Assembly: GCF_002950575.1 (NCBI RefSeq)
Contig: NZ_CP026923.1
Location: forward strand, 496,001 to 560,000
DNA from: Pontimonas salivibrio
GTDB taxonomy: Bacteria > Actinomycetota > Actinomycetes > Actinomycetales > Microbacteriaceae
Direction: 5' to 3'
DNA length: 64,000 bases
Below the pieces are notes generated by a model that saw only the letters and a list, made by a program, of their open reading frames with translations, did no database searches and was not told the origin of the DNA. How positions within the stretch are numbered: position 1 is the first letter of the stretch; each line of letters opens with the position of its first letter. Below are positions 42,430 to 51,013 of the stretch, piece after piece. The position numbers and the translations under genes are program-made.

Positions 42430-43983
42430 GTGATTGGCTTCGAACTCCTGGTCGTCGTTACCACGTTGACTCTCGCGGCCTCGTTGGTAATCGGCCAGTT
42501 GCGCTGGTTGCGCGTTGCACAGCGTGTCCAATACTTACCCGGCGAAGTCAGCCGCATTGAACGCCTGTGGTTACTGCGCCGCCCCATGAGTGTGCTCTGG
42601 TGGGCGCTCGCCATAGTGCTCGCCTTAGCCGGTTATGTCGCTGCCCCGTTTGGGCTGGGTGTTGCCGCCTGGTTGGTGGTTCTTGCCCCGCTGGTGGCCG
42701 CACTCTCGCCGTGGCGAATGCCGGTGATGGGCGAAACGAAAGCTGTCGCGTGGACAGGGCGACTGATTCGGGTGGCGGTCGTTAACGCCGTGTTATTGTT
42801 TGCCCTCGCGGCAGTATCGGCGTGGTTTCTAGGTCCAGCAGGAGCCCTCGTGCCCGTCATCCTCCAAGCCCTCATCACGGACCTGTCGCTGGTGCTGTTG
42901 TGGCCGGTGGAGCGGTTGCTGCAAAAACCGTATTTGACCAGTGCGCAAGAAACGCTTCGGAGGGTCGACCCACAGATTGTGGCCATTACCGGCTCTTACG
43001 GCAAAACCTCCACCAAAGGCTATGCCGCGCAAATTCTCGCCAGCCGCTACGACGTGGTGGCCTCACCGGCGAGCTTTAACAACCTGATGGGGCTGTCGCG
43101 GTCCATCAACGACAAACTTGCCCCCGGCACGGAAGTGTTTGTTGCCGAAATGGGGATGAACGCGGAAGGCCGCATTCGGGAACTCTCGAAATGGTTCCCG
43201 CCCTACATTGGTGCGATCACCGTGATCGGTGAGGCCCACTATGAACGACTCGGTTCGCACCAAGCCATCCTGCGGGCCAAATCAGAAATCACCGAAAATG
43301 CGTCCGTCGTCGTCCTGCCCGTCGACCAACCAGAACTTGTCGCCCTGGCAGAGACCTGCCGGGCGAGGGGAACCCTGGTGGTGACCGTCAGTGCTCAAGG
43401 GTTAGAAGCCGACGTCAGTCTTGACGCTGAAGCGGGCACCGTGACGTATGGACCAGAGGCCACACCCGTGTCCACGGAAATTCCCCTACTCGCCCACGGC
43501 ATCAACATTGCCGTCGCACTGGGTATTGCGTGGGCCCTGGATGTCCCCTCCGATAAAGCCCTCGCGTCCCTTGGTGACCTGCCCGTCGCCGCGCACCGCG
43601 CAGAAGTGGCCACCACAGAATCCGGTGTGGCCATCATTGACGACACCTACAACTCCAACCCACCCGGGGCAGCCCGGGCCATCGCGGGAGCGAAGGAGCT
43701 CGCCGCGGAACGCGGCGGGAGGCTTTTCGTGGTGACCCCGGGAATGGTGGAACTGGGCGGCCTACAGGCGACGCGCAACCGGGAACTGGGCGAAGCAATC
43801 ACCGCCGCCGACGGTGTGTGCTACGCCGTGGGTCTCACCAACCGTCGGGCGCTGCTCTCCGGTGCGGGGGCTGACACGAAAGTGTTTCTCACCCGAGATG
43901 AGGCCGTCGGTGCGGTGCTCCACGAGGCAAAGCCTGGGGACGTTATTCTCTACGAGAACGATCTGCCCGACCACTACCCCTAA
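42430..43983 (+). CDS. Membrane-anchored Mur ligase (MurF-like)
   Basis: 517-aa protein fusing a hydrophobic N-terminal part (about residues 1-160, four or five helices such as LLVVVTTLTLAASLVIG, VLWWALAIVLALAGYVAAPFG, VVNAVLLFALAAVSAWFLG) to Mur-ligase central and C-terminal domains. The ATP loop is ITGSYGKTSTKG (about 186-197); FNNLMGLSRSINDKL, VAEMGMNAEGRI, and IDDTYNSNPPGAARAI are MurF-type segments. The usual MurF N-terminal UDP-binding domain is missing, replaced by membrane helices. Start GTG 42430, with GAGGAGA 9 nt upstream inside the hydrolase gene. A divergent ddl follows after 33 bp. I infer an envelope ligase that may use the product of that ddl; whether it is the main MurF is not known. 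Confidence 0.87.
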   Translation: MIGFELLVVVTTLTLAASLVIGQLRWLRVAQRVQYLPGEVSRIERLWLLRRPMSVLWWALAIVLALAGYVAAPFGLGVAAWLVVLAPLVAALSPWRMPVMGETKAVAWTGRLIRVAVVNAVLLFALAAVSAWFLGPAGALVPVILQALITDLSLVLLWPVERLLQKPYLTSAQETLRRVDPQIVAITGSYGKTSTKGYAAQILASRYDVVASPASFNNLMGLSRSINDKLAPGTEVFVAEMGMNAEGRIRELSKWFPPYIGAITVIGEAHYERLGSHQAILRAKSEITENASVVVLPVDQPELVALAETCRARGTLVVTVSAQGLEADVSLDAEAGTVTYGPEATPVSTEIPLLAHGINIAVALGIAWALDVPSDKALASLGDLPVAAHRAEVATTESGVAIIDDTYNSNPPGAARAIAGAKELAAERGGRLFVVTPGMVELGGLQATRNRELGEAITAADGVCYAVGLTNRRALLSGAGADTKVFLTRDEAVGAVLHEAKPGDVILYENDLPDHYP

Positions 43984-44016
43984 ACGTCCCGGTCGGCACT
44001 GTGGAGGTCAGGCTCG

Positions 44017-45168
44017 ATGAGTGCGAACAACACCTGGACGGTCATCTTCGGTGGACCAAGTCCCGAACACGAAATTTCTATCCTGACCGGGCTGCAAGCA
44101 GAACGTGTCCTGAGAAGTGCCGGACACACCATTCAGCCGGTCTACGTCGCCCCTAACGGTCAATGGCTTCTCGTACCTGACAACACCGAAGCGAAGGACT
44201 ACCTGGAAGGATCACCTTCTGGTTCCAAAGAACTCGATGTCCGCCTTGGCGGACAACCAGGCCTCTACCTGAAAAAAGGTATGGGCTCGAAGCGGCTTGA
44301 CGTCGATGCCGCACTGCTGTGTTTCCACGGTGGGGGCGGCGAAGGCGGCGGGGCTGCTTTTGTGTGTGAACTCTTGGGCATCCCGCACACGGGCTCCAGC
44401 TTGTATGCGGGCGCGGTGGGAATGGACAAACTCGCCTTCGCGGGCCTGTTAGCTAATGCCGGTATCCCGAGCTTGCCCCGCCAACACGTATCCCACACCA
44501 GCACGCCGGAGTTCGCCGGCCCCTACATTGTGAAACCCCGTTTCGGGGGGTCCTCCATCGGAATTGAAATCGTGGACGACATCGATACCGCTAGAGCATT
44601 GGCCGATTCGAGCCCGCACCTGAAAAACGGTGCCGTCATTGAGCCCTACCGGGCCGACATTGTCGATCTGAACATTTCCTTTCGCACCTATCCCACCCTC
44701 GAATTAACTGCGCTTGAGCGCCCGCTTCGAGGAGACAAAGACGCAGAATCTTCTGGAGCTGGTGGGGTTTATAGCTACCAGGAAAAATACCTCCAAGGTG
44801 AAGGCGGCGCGGGGCTCACCCACGCGCCCCGGGAGTTCCCCGCCCAAGTACCCGACGTGGTTGCTTCCCGCGCTGTCGAATTAGCAACAGCTGTTGCCGA
44901 AGTGACCAGGCTTACCGGCATTGTCCGCGTGGACCTGTTGTGGGATCCAGCCGATGACAGTGTCTATGTCAACGAGGTGAACACCATTCCCGGTGCACTG
45001 TCGCTGTATTTGTGGTCACCGACCAGACCGCCCGCTGAAGTGCTCACCGATGCCCTCCGAGAAGCCGTGGAGCGGCGTATTCGTTGGCCACAAGCAGGCT
45101 TCTCGCAGGGCATCGCCCTAAAAGCGGCTGGTGGTATTGCCGGCAAGCTTGTCGGGATGGGCTCCTAA
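44017..45168 (+). CDS. D-alanine--D-alanine ligase family protein (divergent)
   Basis: ATP-grasp ligase (383 aa) in the position of ddlA in the conserved actinobacterial order. N-terminus VIFGGPSPEHEISILTGLQ and ATP-grasp segments YIVKPRFGGSSIGIEIV and VRVDLLWD...VNEVNTIPGAL are family features. Two conserved places deviate: the HGxxGEDGxxQG loop reads HGGGGEGGGAAF, and the segment after NTIPG is ALSLYLW rather than FT-x-x-SMYP. A role making D-Ala-D-Ala or a related dimer is likely; altered specificity is possible. ATG 44017 has GGAGG 9 nt upstream. Confidence 0.85.
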   Translation: MSANNTWTVIFGGPSPEHEISILTGLQAERVLRSAGHTIQPVYVAPNGQWLLVPDNTEAKDYLEGSPSGSKELDVRLGGQPGLYLKKGMGSKRLDVDAALLCFHGGGGEGGGAAFVCELLGIPHTGSSLYAGAVGMDKLAFAGLLANAGIPSLPRQHVSHTSTPEFAGPYIVKPRFGGSSIGIEIVDDIDTARALADSSPHLKNGAVIEPYRADIVDLNISFRTYPTLELTALERPLRGDKDAESSGAGGVYSYQEKYLQGEGGAGLTHAPREFPAQVPDVVASRAVELATAVAEVTRLTGIVRVDLLWDPADDSVYVNEVNTIPGALSLYLWSPTRPPAEVLTDALREAVERRIRWPQAGFSQGIALKAAGGIAGKLVGMGS

Positions 45169-45205
45169 GCCATAAACGCCCAGCCACGCGCCACTATGTA
45201 GTGGG

Positions 45206-45256
45206 TGTGGTCAGGTGATGGGTGTCGCCAGGTGATGGATGTGGTCAGTTGATGGC
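45206..45256. repeat. 17-bp tandem repeat between ddl and DUF3515 genes
   Basis: Three adjoining units: TGTGGTCAGGTGATGGG, TGTCGCCAGGTGATGGA and TGTGGTCAGTTGATGGC, in a 99-bp gap between convergent genes. Confidence 0.9.
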
Positions 45257-45267
45257 TGGGGGCAGCG

Positions 45268-45741
45268 TTACTCGCTGAAGACGTCTTCGGCGCCCAAGCA
45301 TGCGCCGACCGGTGCCGATTGGCTGGCCACGGCGCCGCTTAAGGCTTGGAGCGCCTCAGTTCCGGAAACCCGATCAGAGTCGACAATGACTTCTGTCGCG
45401 GGGGCGAGGCCGTAGCTGAGGAACACAAAGCGCGGTTGGTCGCCGTCATCAATTAACCAATCCACGCCGTCGACGGTGGCACAGGGCAATGTAGAAGGCC
45501 CGGGCCGTGGCAGACCGCAGCGCACGATCACCGCCGTCGGGTCACCGTAGGCGGCTGTCGATTGGGCGTCCACACTTCGCCTCTCGAGTTCACCGATCGA
45601 ATCGGGCAGGCGCACCATCATGTTGGCGCATTCGACCGCGTTGGCCTCTGGGGCCGGTTGTAGGCGCACTGTGGGAGCGCACGCCGAAAGTGTCATCATC
45701 GCCACGGCGGCGAAAGTCAGCACGGTGCGCCATCTGCCCAT
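45268..45741 (-). CDS. DUF3515-family lipoprotein
   Basis: Small predicted lipoprotein (157 aa): a short basic start, hydrophobic VLTFAAVAMMTLSAC with lipobox LSAC, then the DUF3515 domain (CANMMVRLPDSIGELERRS, AYGDPTAVIVRCGLPRPGPS, DWLIDDGDQPRFVFLSYGLAPATEVIVDSD). ATG 45741 is chosen because it lies 7 nt after a TAGCCT box and gives a proper signal peptide; the open frame continues 56 codons further without support. Divergent from thiL, as in mycobacteria (Rv2980 near thiL). Function unknown. Confidence 0.9.
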   Translation of the reverse strand: MGRWRTVLTFAAVAMMTLSACAPTVRLQPAPEANAVECANMMVRLPDSIGELERRSVDAQSTAAYGDPTAVIVRCGLPRPGPSTLPCATVDGVDWLIDDGDQPRFVFLSYGLAPATEVIVDSDRVSGTEALQALSGAVASQSAPVGACLGAEDVFSE

Positions 45742-45748
45742 CCCCTTC

Positions 45749-45758
45749 AGGCTACCGT
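45749..45758. promoter_or_regulatory. Overlapping divergent -10 boxes of DUF3515 and thiL
   Basis: The decamer AGGCTACCGT contains TAGCCT on the minus strand (45754 down to 45749, 7 nt before the DUF3515 ATG) and TACCGT on the plus strand (45753-45758, 6 nt before the thiL GTG). The two share the TA at 45753-45754, so both genes would be leaderless from one bidirectional promoter; only 23 bp separate the two start codons. Confidence 0.65.
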
Positions 45759-45764
45759 GGGGGT

Positions 45765-46829
45765 GTGGCCGAGCACTTGGAAAAACCCCTGACCGTAGCC
45801 GACCTGGGTGAGCGGGGAACGCTCGCCAGGATTTTGCCCCTGCTGCCAAGCGCGAGCGGGATGACGGTCGGACCGGGGGACGATTCTGCCGTCGTGGGGT
45901 TACACGCACCCGAGGTGGTCACCACCTGCGACATGATGGTTGAGGGGCCCGATTTTCGCCGGGATTGGTCCCACCCGGAAGACATTGGCTATAAAGCCAT
46001 GACGAGCAATCTTGCCGACATTTCGGCGATGGGCGCCAGACCACTGGGGGTCATCATTGGTCTCGCCGCTCCGCCGGATTCTCCCGTGGCCGACCTGGTC
46101 GGCATCGCCCGGGGGGTCGCTAAAGGCCTATCCGATATGGCCCCCGAGGCGGGGGTGTTGGGTGGTGATCTCTCCACCGCCCCACAACTGACCCTGTCTG
46201 TGACCGTGCTCGGTCAACTTTTTGGGCTTCACCCGGTGCTTCGATCAGGCGCCCGTCCAGGCGACGTTGTGGCGGTGACCGGTGAGCCTGGTGTGTCAGA
46301 GCGGGGGTTTCGAATCCTGAACGAACACACCACCCAGGCGGGGGGAGTGCTCGACCCGTCAGTGTTGGCGGAGCTTCGAAGCCAACCAGAAGTGCTCCAC
46401 CACCTCGCTCCACGCATTGATCTGGATCACGGGCCAGCTGCTGCCGCCGCGCACGCGACCGCGATGATGGACGTCAGTGACGGGTTGGTACTCGATGCAA
46501 CCCGTTTGGCAGAGGCCAGCGATGTGGCCATCGACTTTGATGGTGATGCGGTGGTTGATGATGCCTGGTTAATGGGTGGTGAAGATCACGGGCTCTTGGC
46601 GACCTTCCCCCCGGAGGTCACCCTGCCGGAGGGTTTTCACCCCGTCGGTGTGGTGCGTGACTTTGAGCCATCAGCAGACGCTGTGGGCACGGGGGAGGTC
46701 AGTACTGGCGGTGTGAGTATTGACGGCGTGGCAACTCCTCGGGTGACGGTCTCCGGCGTGGCACCAGATATTGAGCGTGGTGGTTGGGACCCTTACCGGG
46801 ACAGTGTGAATACTCGGGTGTCGCCATAA
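45765..46829 (+). CDS. thiL: Thiamine-monophosphate kinase
   Basis: Phosphorylates thiamine monophosphate to the active diphosphate (354 aa). Motifs: GPGDDSAVVGL, TCDMMVEGPDFRRDWSHPEDIGYKA, SNLADISAMGARPLGVIIGLA, GGDLSTAP, AMMDVSDGLVLDATRLAEASDVAIDFD. GTG 45765 follows TACCGT by 6 nt; the open frame upstream is antisense to DUF3515 and not coding. The last 12 codons overlap the 3' end of rsmD on the other strand by 37 nt. The C-terminus carries a Gly/Val/Thr-rich insertion (GTGEVSTGGVSIDGVA). Confidence 0.95.
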   Translation: MAEHLEKPLTVADLGERGTLARILPLLPSASGMTVGPGDDSAVVGLHAPEVVTTCDMMVEGPDFRRDWSHPEDIGYKAMTSNLADISAMGARPLGVIIGLAAPPDSPVADLVGIARGVAKGLSDMAPEAGVLGGDLSTAPQLTLSVTVLGQLFGLHPVLRSGARPGDVVAVTGEPGVSERGFRILNEHTTQAGGVLDPSVLAELRSQPEVLHHLAPRIDLDHGPAAAAAHATAMMDVSDGLVLDATRLAEASDVAIDFDGDAVVDDAWLMGGEDHGLLATFPPEVTLPEGFHPVGVVRDFEPSADAVGTGEVSTGGVSIDGVATPRVTVSGVAPDIERGGWDPYRDSVNTRVSP

Positions 46830-47356
46830 GTTTTGGTGCCCAACAGTGTCAGCCATTCAGGCCAATCAGGCTCGGTGGTGCGCGTCGAGCGCTCCACCAC
46901 AATCGTCGCCTCGGGGTTAACCAGTGGCTTGAGGGCCCCTAGAGTCTCGATGATTTCTTCGGAGGGCTGTTCGTAGGGTGGGTCGATAAAGACCAGGTCG
47001 ATGGTGGCATCGCCCGGCAGTGTGGCCAGTGCGGCACTGACGCTCCGGCAGCGCACATCACTACTGACAGGGCGGGTGAGGGCTTTTTCTAGCCGCTGGC
47101 TGTTGGTTCTGATGGCTGTGCAGGCAGCCCTATTCGAATCCACCGCGATCAGTGTGCTCGCGCCGCGACTGAGGGCTTCAAGCCCCAGTGCGCCGGACCC
47201 GGCAAATAAGTCCAGCACTTTGAGGTCAGTGAAATTGATGCGACTGGCCAGGGCGGAGAACATGGCTTCTCGTACTCGGTCGCTGGTGGGCCTAGTCGGA
47301 CCTTGAGGGACCTCTAGTGGCAACGATCCGGCTTCGCCGGCGATGATGCGCGCCAT
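46793..47356 (-). CDS. rsmD: 16S rRNA (guanine-966-N2)-methyltransferase
   Basis: SAM-dependent methyltransferase (187 aa) acting on 16S rRNA during 30S assembly. Diagnostic: MARIIAGEAGSLPLEVP, RPTSDRVREAMFSAL, VLDLFAGSGALGLEALSRGA (SAM site) and the catalytic DPPYEQP. ATG 47356 lies 6 nt after a minus-strand TAGCGT box (leaderless). It overlaps thiL tail-to-tail by 37 nt and is divergent from recG. Confidence 0.95.
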   Translation of the reverse strand: MARIIAGEAGSLPLEVPQGPTRPTSDRVREAMFSALASRINFTDLKVLDLFAGSGALGLEALSRGASTLIAVDSNRAACTAIRTNSQRLEKALTRPVSSDVRCRSVSAALATLPGDATIDLVFIDPPYEQPSEEIIETLGALKPLVNPEATIVVERSTRTTEPDWPEWLTLLGTKTYGDTRVFTLSR

Positions 47357-47362
47357 GTGAAC

Positions 47363-47368
47363 ACGCTA
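47363..47368 (-). promoter_or_regulatory. Predicted -10 box of leaderless rsmD
   Basis: TAGCGT on the minus strand, 6 nt before the ATG at 47356. Confidence 0.6.
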
Positions 47369-47391
47369 CCGGGTGGTGTGGTGGAGGCGGG

Positions 47392-47397
47392 TAGCCT
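47392..47397 (+). promoter_or_regulatory. Predicted -10 box of leaderless recG
   Basis: TAGCCT ends 6 nt before the GTG at 47404. Confidence 0.6.
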
Positions 47398-47403
47398 CGA
47401 AGT

Positions 47404-49599
47404 GTGGCGATTACCCGGGAGAGCGCATTAGCCCAGGTGTTGGGCGATCGCACCCAGCGCGCCCTCAAAAAAGCGTTCGGTTACACCACGGTGGGTCAAC
47501 TGCTGGAGCACTACCCCAGGCGTTATGCCACGAGGGGGGAACTGACGTCCTTGCAGGGCATTGCCCTGGGGGAGCCGGTGAGCCTGGTCGCCGAAGTGGT
47601 CTCCGTCACTGACCGGCTGATGCGAAACAAAAAAGGTTCCCTGCTGGAAGTGGTCATCACCGATGGCACCGGAGTGGTGACCCTGACCTTTTTCAACCAA
47701 GCGTGGCGTGCCCGCGATTTACGACCCGGGGCGAGAGGCATTTTCGCCGGCAAGGTCAGCAGTTTCCGTGGTGGCAAACAACTCGCCCACCCCGACTATG
47801 AACTTTTTGACGATGCGCCCCCTACCGAGGAAAGCTCGAAAGCGTGGGCGCAAACCCCAATCCCCATCTACCCGGCCACATCGACACTGGCTAGTTGGCA
47901 GATCCAGAAAGCAATCGCGACAGTCTTGGACCAGCTGGAAGAAGTGGCCGACCCGGTTCCCGACGAGCTGAAATCACGCCACACGTTGGTGGACTTAAGC
48001 GTTGCACTGAATCACATTCACCGGCCTGAATCGGAGAGCCAGTGGCAAAAAGCCAGGGATACCCTGCGCTTTCACGAAGCGTTGGTGTTGCAGCTCGCAC
48101 TCTTACAACAGCGTGCGGTGGCCGAAGCGAAGGGCACGATTGTTCGGGAACCGGGTGGTTTGGGTCGGCGTTTTCGAGAAGGTTTGCCGTTTTCGTTGAC
48201 CGAGGATCAGCAGGCGGTGGCGACTGAGATTGCCTCCGACTTGGCCTCGGGAGTTCCCATGCACCGCCTCATTCAAGGTGAAGTGGGCTCTGGAAAAACG
48301 GTCGTCGCACTGGGTGCGATTGTTCAAGTCGCTGAAGATGGCGGCCAGTCGGCACTGCTTGCCCCCACGGAAGTTCTTGCCAGTCAGCATTTCCGCTCCA
48401 TCGTGAACACGTTGGGTCCAGACCTCGCCAGTGAACTGGCCCCCACTCTGCTCACCGGTGGGATAGGAGCTAAAGAGCGCAAAAAAGCAGAACTCATGAT
48501 TGCCTCCGGTCAGTCCCGCATTGTGGTGGGCACCCACGCCCTGCTGAGCGACTCGACCCAGTTTCACGACTTGGGGTTAGTCGTCGTTGACGAACAACAC
48601 CGTTTTGGGGTGACCCAGCGCGATGTGCTGCGCCATAAAGGCTCAAACCCGCACGTGTTGGTCCTCACCGCCACCCCCATTCCCCGCACAGTCGCCATGA
48701 CCGTCTTTGGTGATGTCGACATTTCCACCATTCGGGGGGTGCCTGCCGGTCGACAACCGGTGACCACCCACGTGGTGGCGTTGGCGGAAAACCCTGCTTG
48801 GTTTTCCCGGGTCTGGCAGCGAGCAGATGAAGAAATCGAGGCCGGACACCGAGTGTTTGTGGTGGCCCCGGCGATCGACCAGACCGGGGTGACAGAAGGT
48901 GTTGACGACGGCGTCGATGGTGCCGGCTACCCCGACCAGGTGGCTGGTGTGGAAGACGGTCAGGCCGATGGTGAGCCAGCCCGGCCGCTCACGGCAGTGC
49001 TCGAGCTCGCCGCCACCCTGAAAGAGCATGAACTGTTGGGCAATAGACATATTGGTGTTGTCCACGGCCGATTGGACAGTAAAGAAAAAGAGGACGTGAT
49101 GTCCGCTTTCCACTCTGGTGATCTCGACTTGTTGGTGGCCACCACAGTGATTGAAGTCGGTGTCGATGTTCCACAGGCGACGATGATGATCGTGATGGAC
49201 GCTGACCGGTTTGGAATCAGCCAACTACACCAACTGCGCGGACGCATCGGTCGAGGGGGCCTGCCTGGCGTGTGTTTATTGGTGACCCACCAACCGGCCG
49301 AGTCGATGGCAAGGCAACGATTGGACGCCGTGGCGTCCACCACGGACGGTTTCGAATTGGCGCGCATTGATATGGAACTGCGCCGCGAAGGTGACGTCTT
49401 GGGGGCGAACCAGTCGGGGGGACGCTCCGGGTTGAAACTGGTGCGCGTGAGTGTGGACGGGGAATTAATTGAATCGGCGAGAGCCGATGCGAAAGCCATA
49501 TTGGCGCTTTCGCCCGATTTGGCCGACTACCCGGGGTTGCGCGGTGCCCTGTCTGAGCGTTTGGCAGAAATTGATGCCGAATATTTGGATCGTAGCTAG
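47404..49599 (+). CDS. recG: ATP-dependent DNA helicase RecG
   Basis: Fork-reversal helicase (731 aa). N-terminal wedge/OB domain (FGYTTVGQLLEHYPRRY, EVVITDGTGVVTLTFFNQAW), Walker A GEVGSGKT (about 297), DEQHRFGV Walker B region, TATPIPRT motif III, and motif VI QLRGRIGRGG. Between helicase motifs, residues about 496-529 form an acidic Gly/Asp insertion (TEGVDDGVDGAGYPDQVAG). GTG start with a -10 box only 6 nt upstream. Opens a run of same-strand genes to coaD. Confidence 0.96.
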   Translation: MAITRESALAQVLGDRTQRALKKAFGYTTVGQLLEHYPRRYATRGELTSLQGIALGEPVSLVAEVVSVTDRLMRNKKGSLLEVVITDGTGVVTLTFFNQAWRARDLRPGARGIFAGKVSSFRGGKQLAHPDYELFDDAPPTEESSKAWAQTPIPIYPATSTLASWQIQKAIATVLDQLEEVADPVPDELKSRHTLVDLSVALNHIHRPESESQWQKARDTLRFHEALVLQLALLQQRAVAEAKGTIVREPGGLGRRFREGLPFSLTEDQQAVATEIASDLASGVPMHRLIQGEVGSGKTVVALGAIVQVAEDGGQSALLAPTEVLASQHFRSIVNTLGPDLASELAPTLLTGGIGAKERKKAELMIASGQSRIVVGTHALLSDSTQFHDLGLVVVDEQHRFGVTQRDVLRHKGSNPHVLVLTATPIPRTVAMTVFGDVDISTIRGVPAGRQPVTTHVVALAENPAWFSRVWQRADEEIEAGHRVFVVAPAIDQTGVTEGVDDGVDGAGYPDQVAGVEDGQADGEPARPLTAVLELAATLKEHELLGNRHIGVVHGRLDSKEKEDVMSAFHSGDLDLLVATTVIEVGVDVPQATMMIVMDADRFGISQLHQLRGRIGRGGLPGVCLLVTHQPAESMARQRLDAVASTTDGFELARIDMELRREGDVLGANQSGGRSGLKLVRVSVDGELIESARADAKAILALSPDLADYPGLRGALSERLAEIDAEYLDRS

Positions 49600-49629
49600 T
49601 GGCGTAACACGTCGTTAATACCCCTTCGC

Positions 49630-49635
49630 TACGCT
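49630..49635 (+). promoter_or_regulatory. Predicted -10 box of leaderless coaD
   Basis: TACGCT ends 6 nt before the GTG at 49642. Confidence 0.6.
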
Positions 49636-49641
49636 TACTGC

Positions 49642-50133
49642 GTGACCTCGATCGCTGTTGTTCCCGGTTCCTTTGACCCTGTCACCCTGGGCCACCTCGA
49701 TGTGATTAGGCGCGCACAGGGCCTTTTTGACCAATTACACGTCGTCGTGGTGCACAACCCCGACAAAAAGGCCCTGCTGCCGATCGCCCAACGCGTGGCG
49801 TTAATCGAAAAGGCGCTGGGGCAGGCAGGAATCACTGGAGTGACGGTGACCTCCTGGAGTGTGGGCCTGCTCGTGGACTACTGCGTCGAAGTGGGAGCAA
49901 AAGTCTTGGTCAAAGGGGTGCGCTCACCCGCTGACGTGTCCTATGAAACCCCGATGGCCATTGTGAATAGAAAACTGGCCGATATCGAAACCGTGTTCTT
50001 GATGCCCGACCCTGCCCACGGCCACGTCTCCAGCTCACTGGTGCGACAAGTCGCCCGCCTGGGTGGCGATATTTCTCCCTACGTCCCACAAGTCGTGAAA
50101 GATTTCATCGACACCAACGGCCTTCCCGACTAG
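49642..50133 (+). CDS. coaD: Phosphopantetheine adenylyltransferase
   Basis: Fourth step of coenzyme A synthesis, making dephospho-CoA (163 aa). Nucleotidyltransferase motif [15 protein letters not shown] with the HxGH-type [17 protein letters not shown] and the C-terminal [22 protein letters not shown] are characteristic. Typical family length. GTG start, leaderless signal; follows recG by 42 bp as in other actinobacteria. Confidence 0.97.
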   Translation: MTSIAVVPGSFDPVTLGHLDVIRRAQGLFDQLHVVVVHNPDKKALLPIAQRVALIEKALGQAGITGVTVTSWSVGLLVDYCVEVGAKVLVKGVRSPADVSYETPMAIVNRKLADIETVFLMPDPAHGHVSSSLVRQVARLGGDISPYVPQVVKDFIDTNGLPD

Positions 50134-50216
50134 GTCACCCAGCCGCTTCAGAGCATCCTGGTAGGGCCGCTCGCTGACCCGTGGTGGCCAACAGAAATCT
50201 TGAGCCGACCTACCGG

Positions 50217-50222
50217 TAGGCT
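50217..50222 (+). promoter_or_regulatory. Predicted -10 box of leaderless YceD gene
   Basis: TAGGCT ends 8 nt before the GTG at 50231. Confidence 0.6.
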
Positions 50223-50230
50223 TTGGCCTC

Positions 50231-50779
50231 GTGGCCCAACACTCTGCTTTTGTTCTCCCCGTGCACGATCTGATGGGGAAACCCGGGTCGATGCGGGAGC
50301 TTGACCTTCGGGTGTCGACCCCTGAAGTGTGGGGCGAATCGGTCGCTCAAGTTCCTGAAGGCGCCAGTGTGGAAATATCTGGCCAACTCGAAAGCGTGCA
50401 TGAGGGAATCCTCGCCTCCGGCGAGATTCACACACGCGCTGCGGCGCAGTGTGTGCGGTGTTTAGATCCGGTAGAGCTCGATATCGAAACGGATTTCACC
50501 GAGCTATTCGCGTATTTTGACCAGGACGGCTACGATAGCTCCGTGGTCGATGAGACCATCGACTTGGGCATTGTCGTTCGCGACCAAGTAGTTCTGCAGC
50601 TACCGTTCCAGCCGATGTGTTCGCCTGACTGTCCCGGACTGGATCCGGAAACGGGAGAAAAACGCCCGGACGACTGGCAGGAAAACACGGAAGACCGGCT
50701 TGATCCTCGCTGGGAAGCGTTGCGAGAACTGATGGACCAAGACCCCACAACCAACGAGAATGGCACCTCGAGAGAGTAA
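50231..50779 (+). CDS. YceD / DUF177 family protein
   Basis: 182-aa DUF177 protein; bacterial relatives (YceD) and plant homologues are linked to 23S rRNA accumulation, and the gene almost always precedes rpmF, as here. Contains the C-x-R-C-L core (AAQCVRCLDPVELDIETDFTELFAYF) and the second Cys cluster QLPFQPMCSPDCPGLDPETGEKRPDD. GTG start with TAGGCT 8 nt upstream; 12-bp gap to rpmF implies one transcript with rpmF-rnc-mutM. Confidence 0.92.
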   Translation: MAQHSAFVLPVHDLMGKPGSMRELDLRVSTPEVWGESVAQVPEGASVEISGQLESVHEGILASGEIHTRAAAQCVRCLDPVELDIETDFTELFAYFDQDGYDSSVVDETIDLGIVVRDQVVLQLPFQPMCSPDCPGLDPETGEKRPDDWQENTEDRLDPRWEALRELMDQDPTTNENGTSRE

Positions 50780-50791
50780 AGAAGGCAGATC

Positions 50792-50995
50792 ATGGCTGTA
50801 CCCAAGCGGAGAAAATCCCGCGCGAACACCCACGCACGTCGCTCGCAGTGGAAGACGGAAATTCCCACGCTGGTGAAAGTTGTGGAGAACGGGCGCACCG
50901 TGTATCGCCTTCCCCACCGCGCTCACGTCGTGGAAGACTCCAACGGCACTCCGCTGTTCATGGAGTACAAGGGTCGCCGCGTCTCCGACGCTTAA
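50792..50995 (+). CDS. rpmF: 50S ribosomal protein L32
   Basis: 67-aa L32: [21 protein letters not shown] is unmistakable. It lacks the four zinc-binding cysteines of the C+ form, so it is a zinc-independent (C-) L32. A GAAGG site precedes the ATG. Lies between yceD and rnc. Confidence 0.97.
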   Translation: MAVPKRRKSRANTHARRSQWKTEIPTLVKVVENGRTVYRLPHRAHVVEDSNGTPLFMEYKGRRVSDA

Positions 50996-51013
50996 GAAGA
51001 CGGCGGGCCAACA

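Noticed and set aside
45507-45764. N-terminal extension of ThiL
   Set aside because: Antisense to the DUF3515 gene; ThiL homology starts at the GTG at 45765 and a -10 box sits just before it.
45169-45764. TPP riboswitch before thiL
   Set aside because: Only 23 bp separate the divergent start codons and no THI-box sequence is present.
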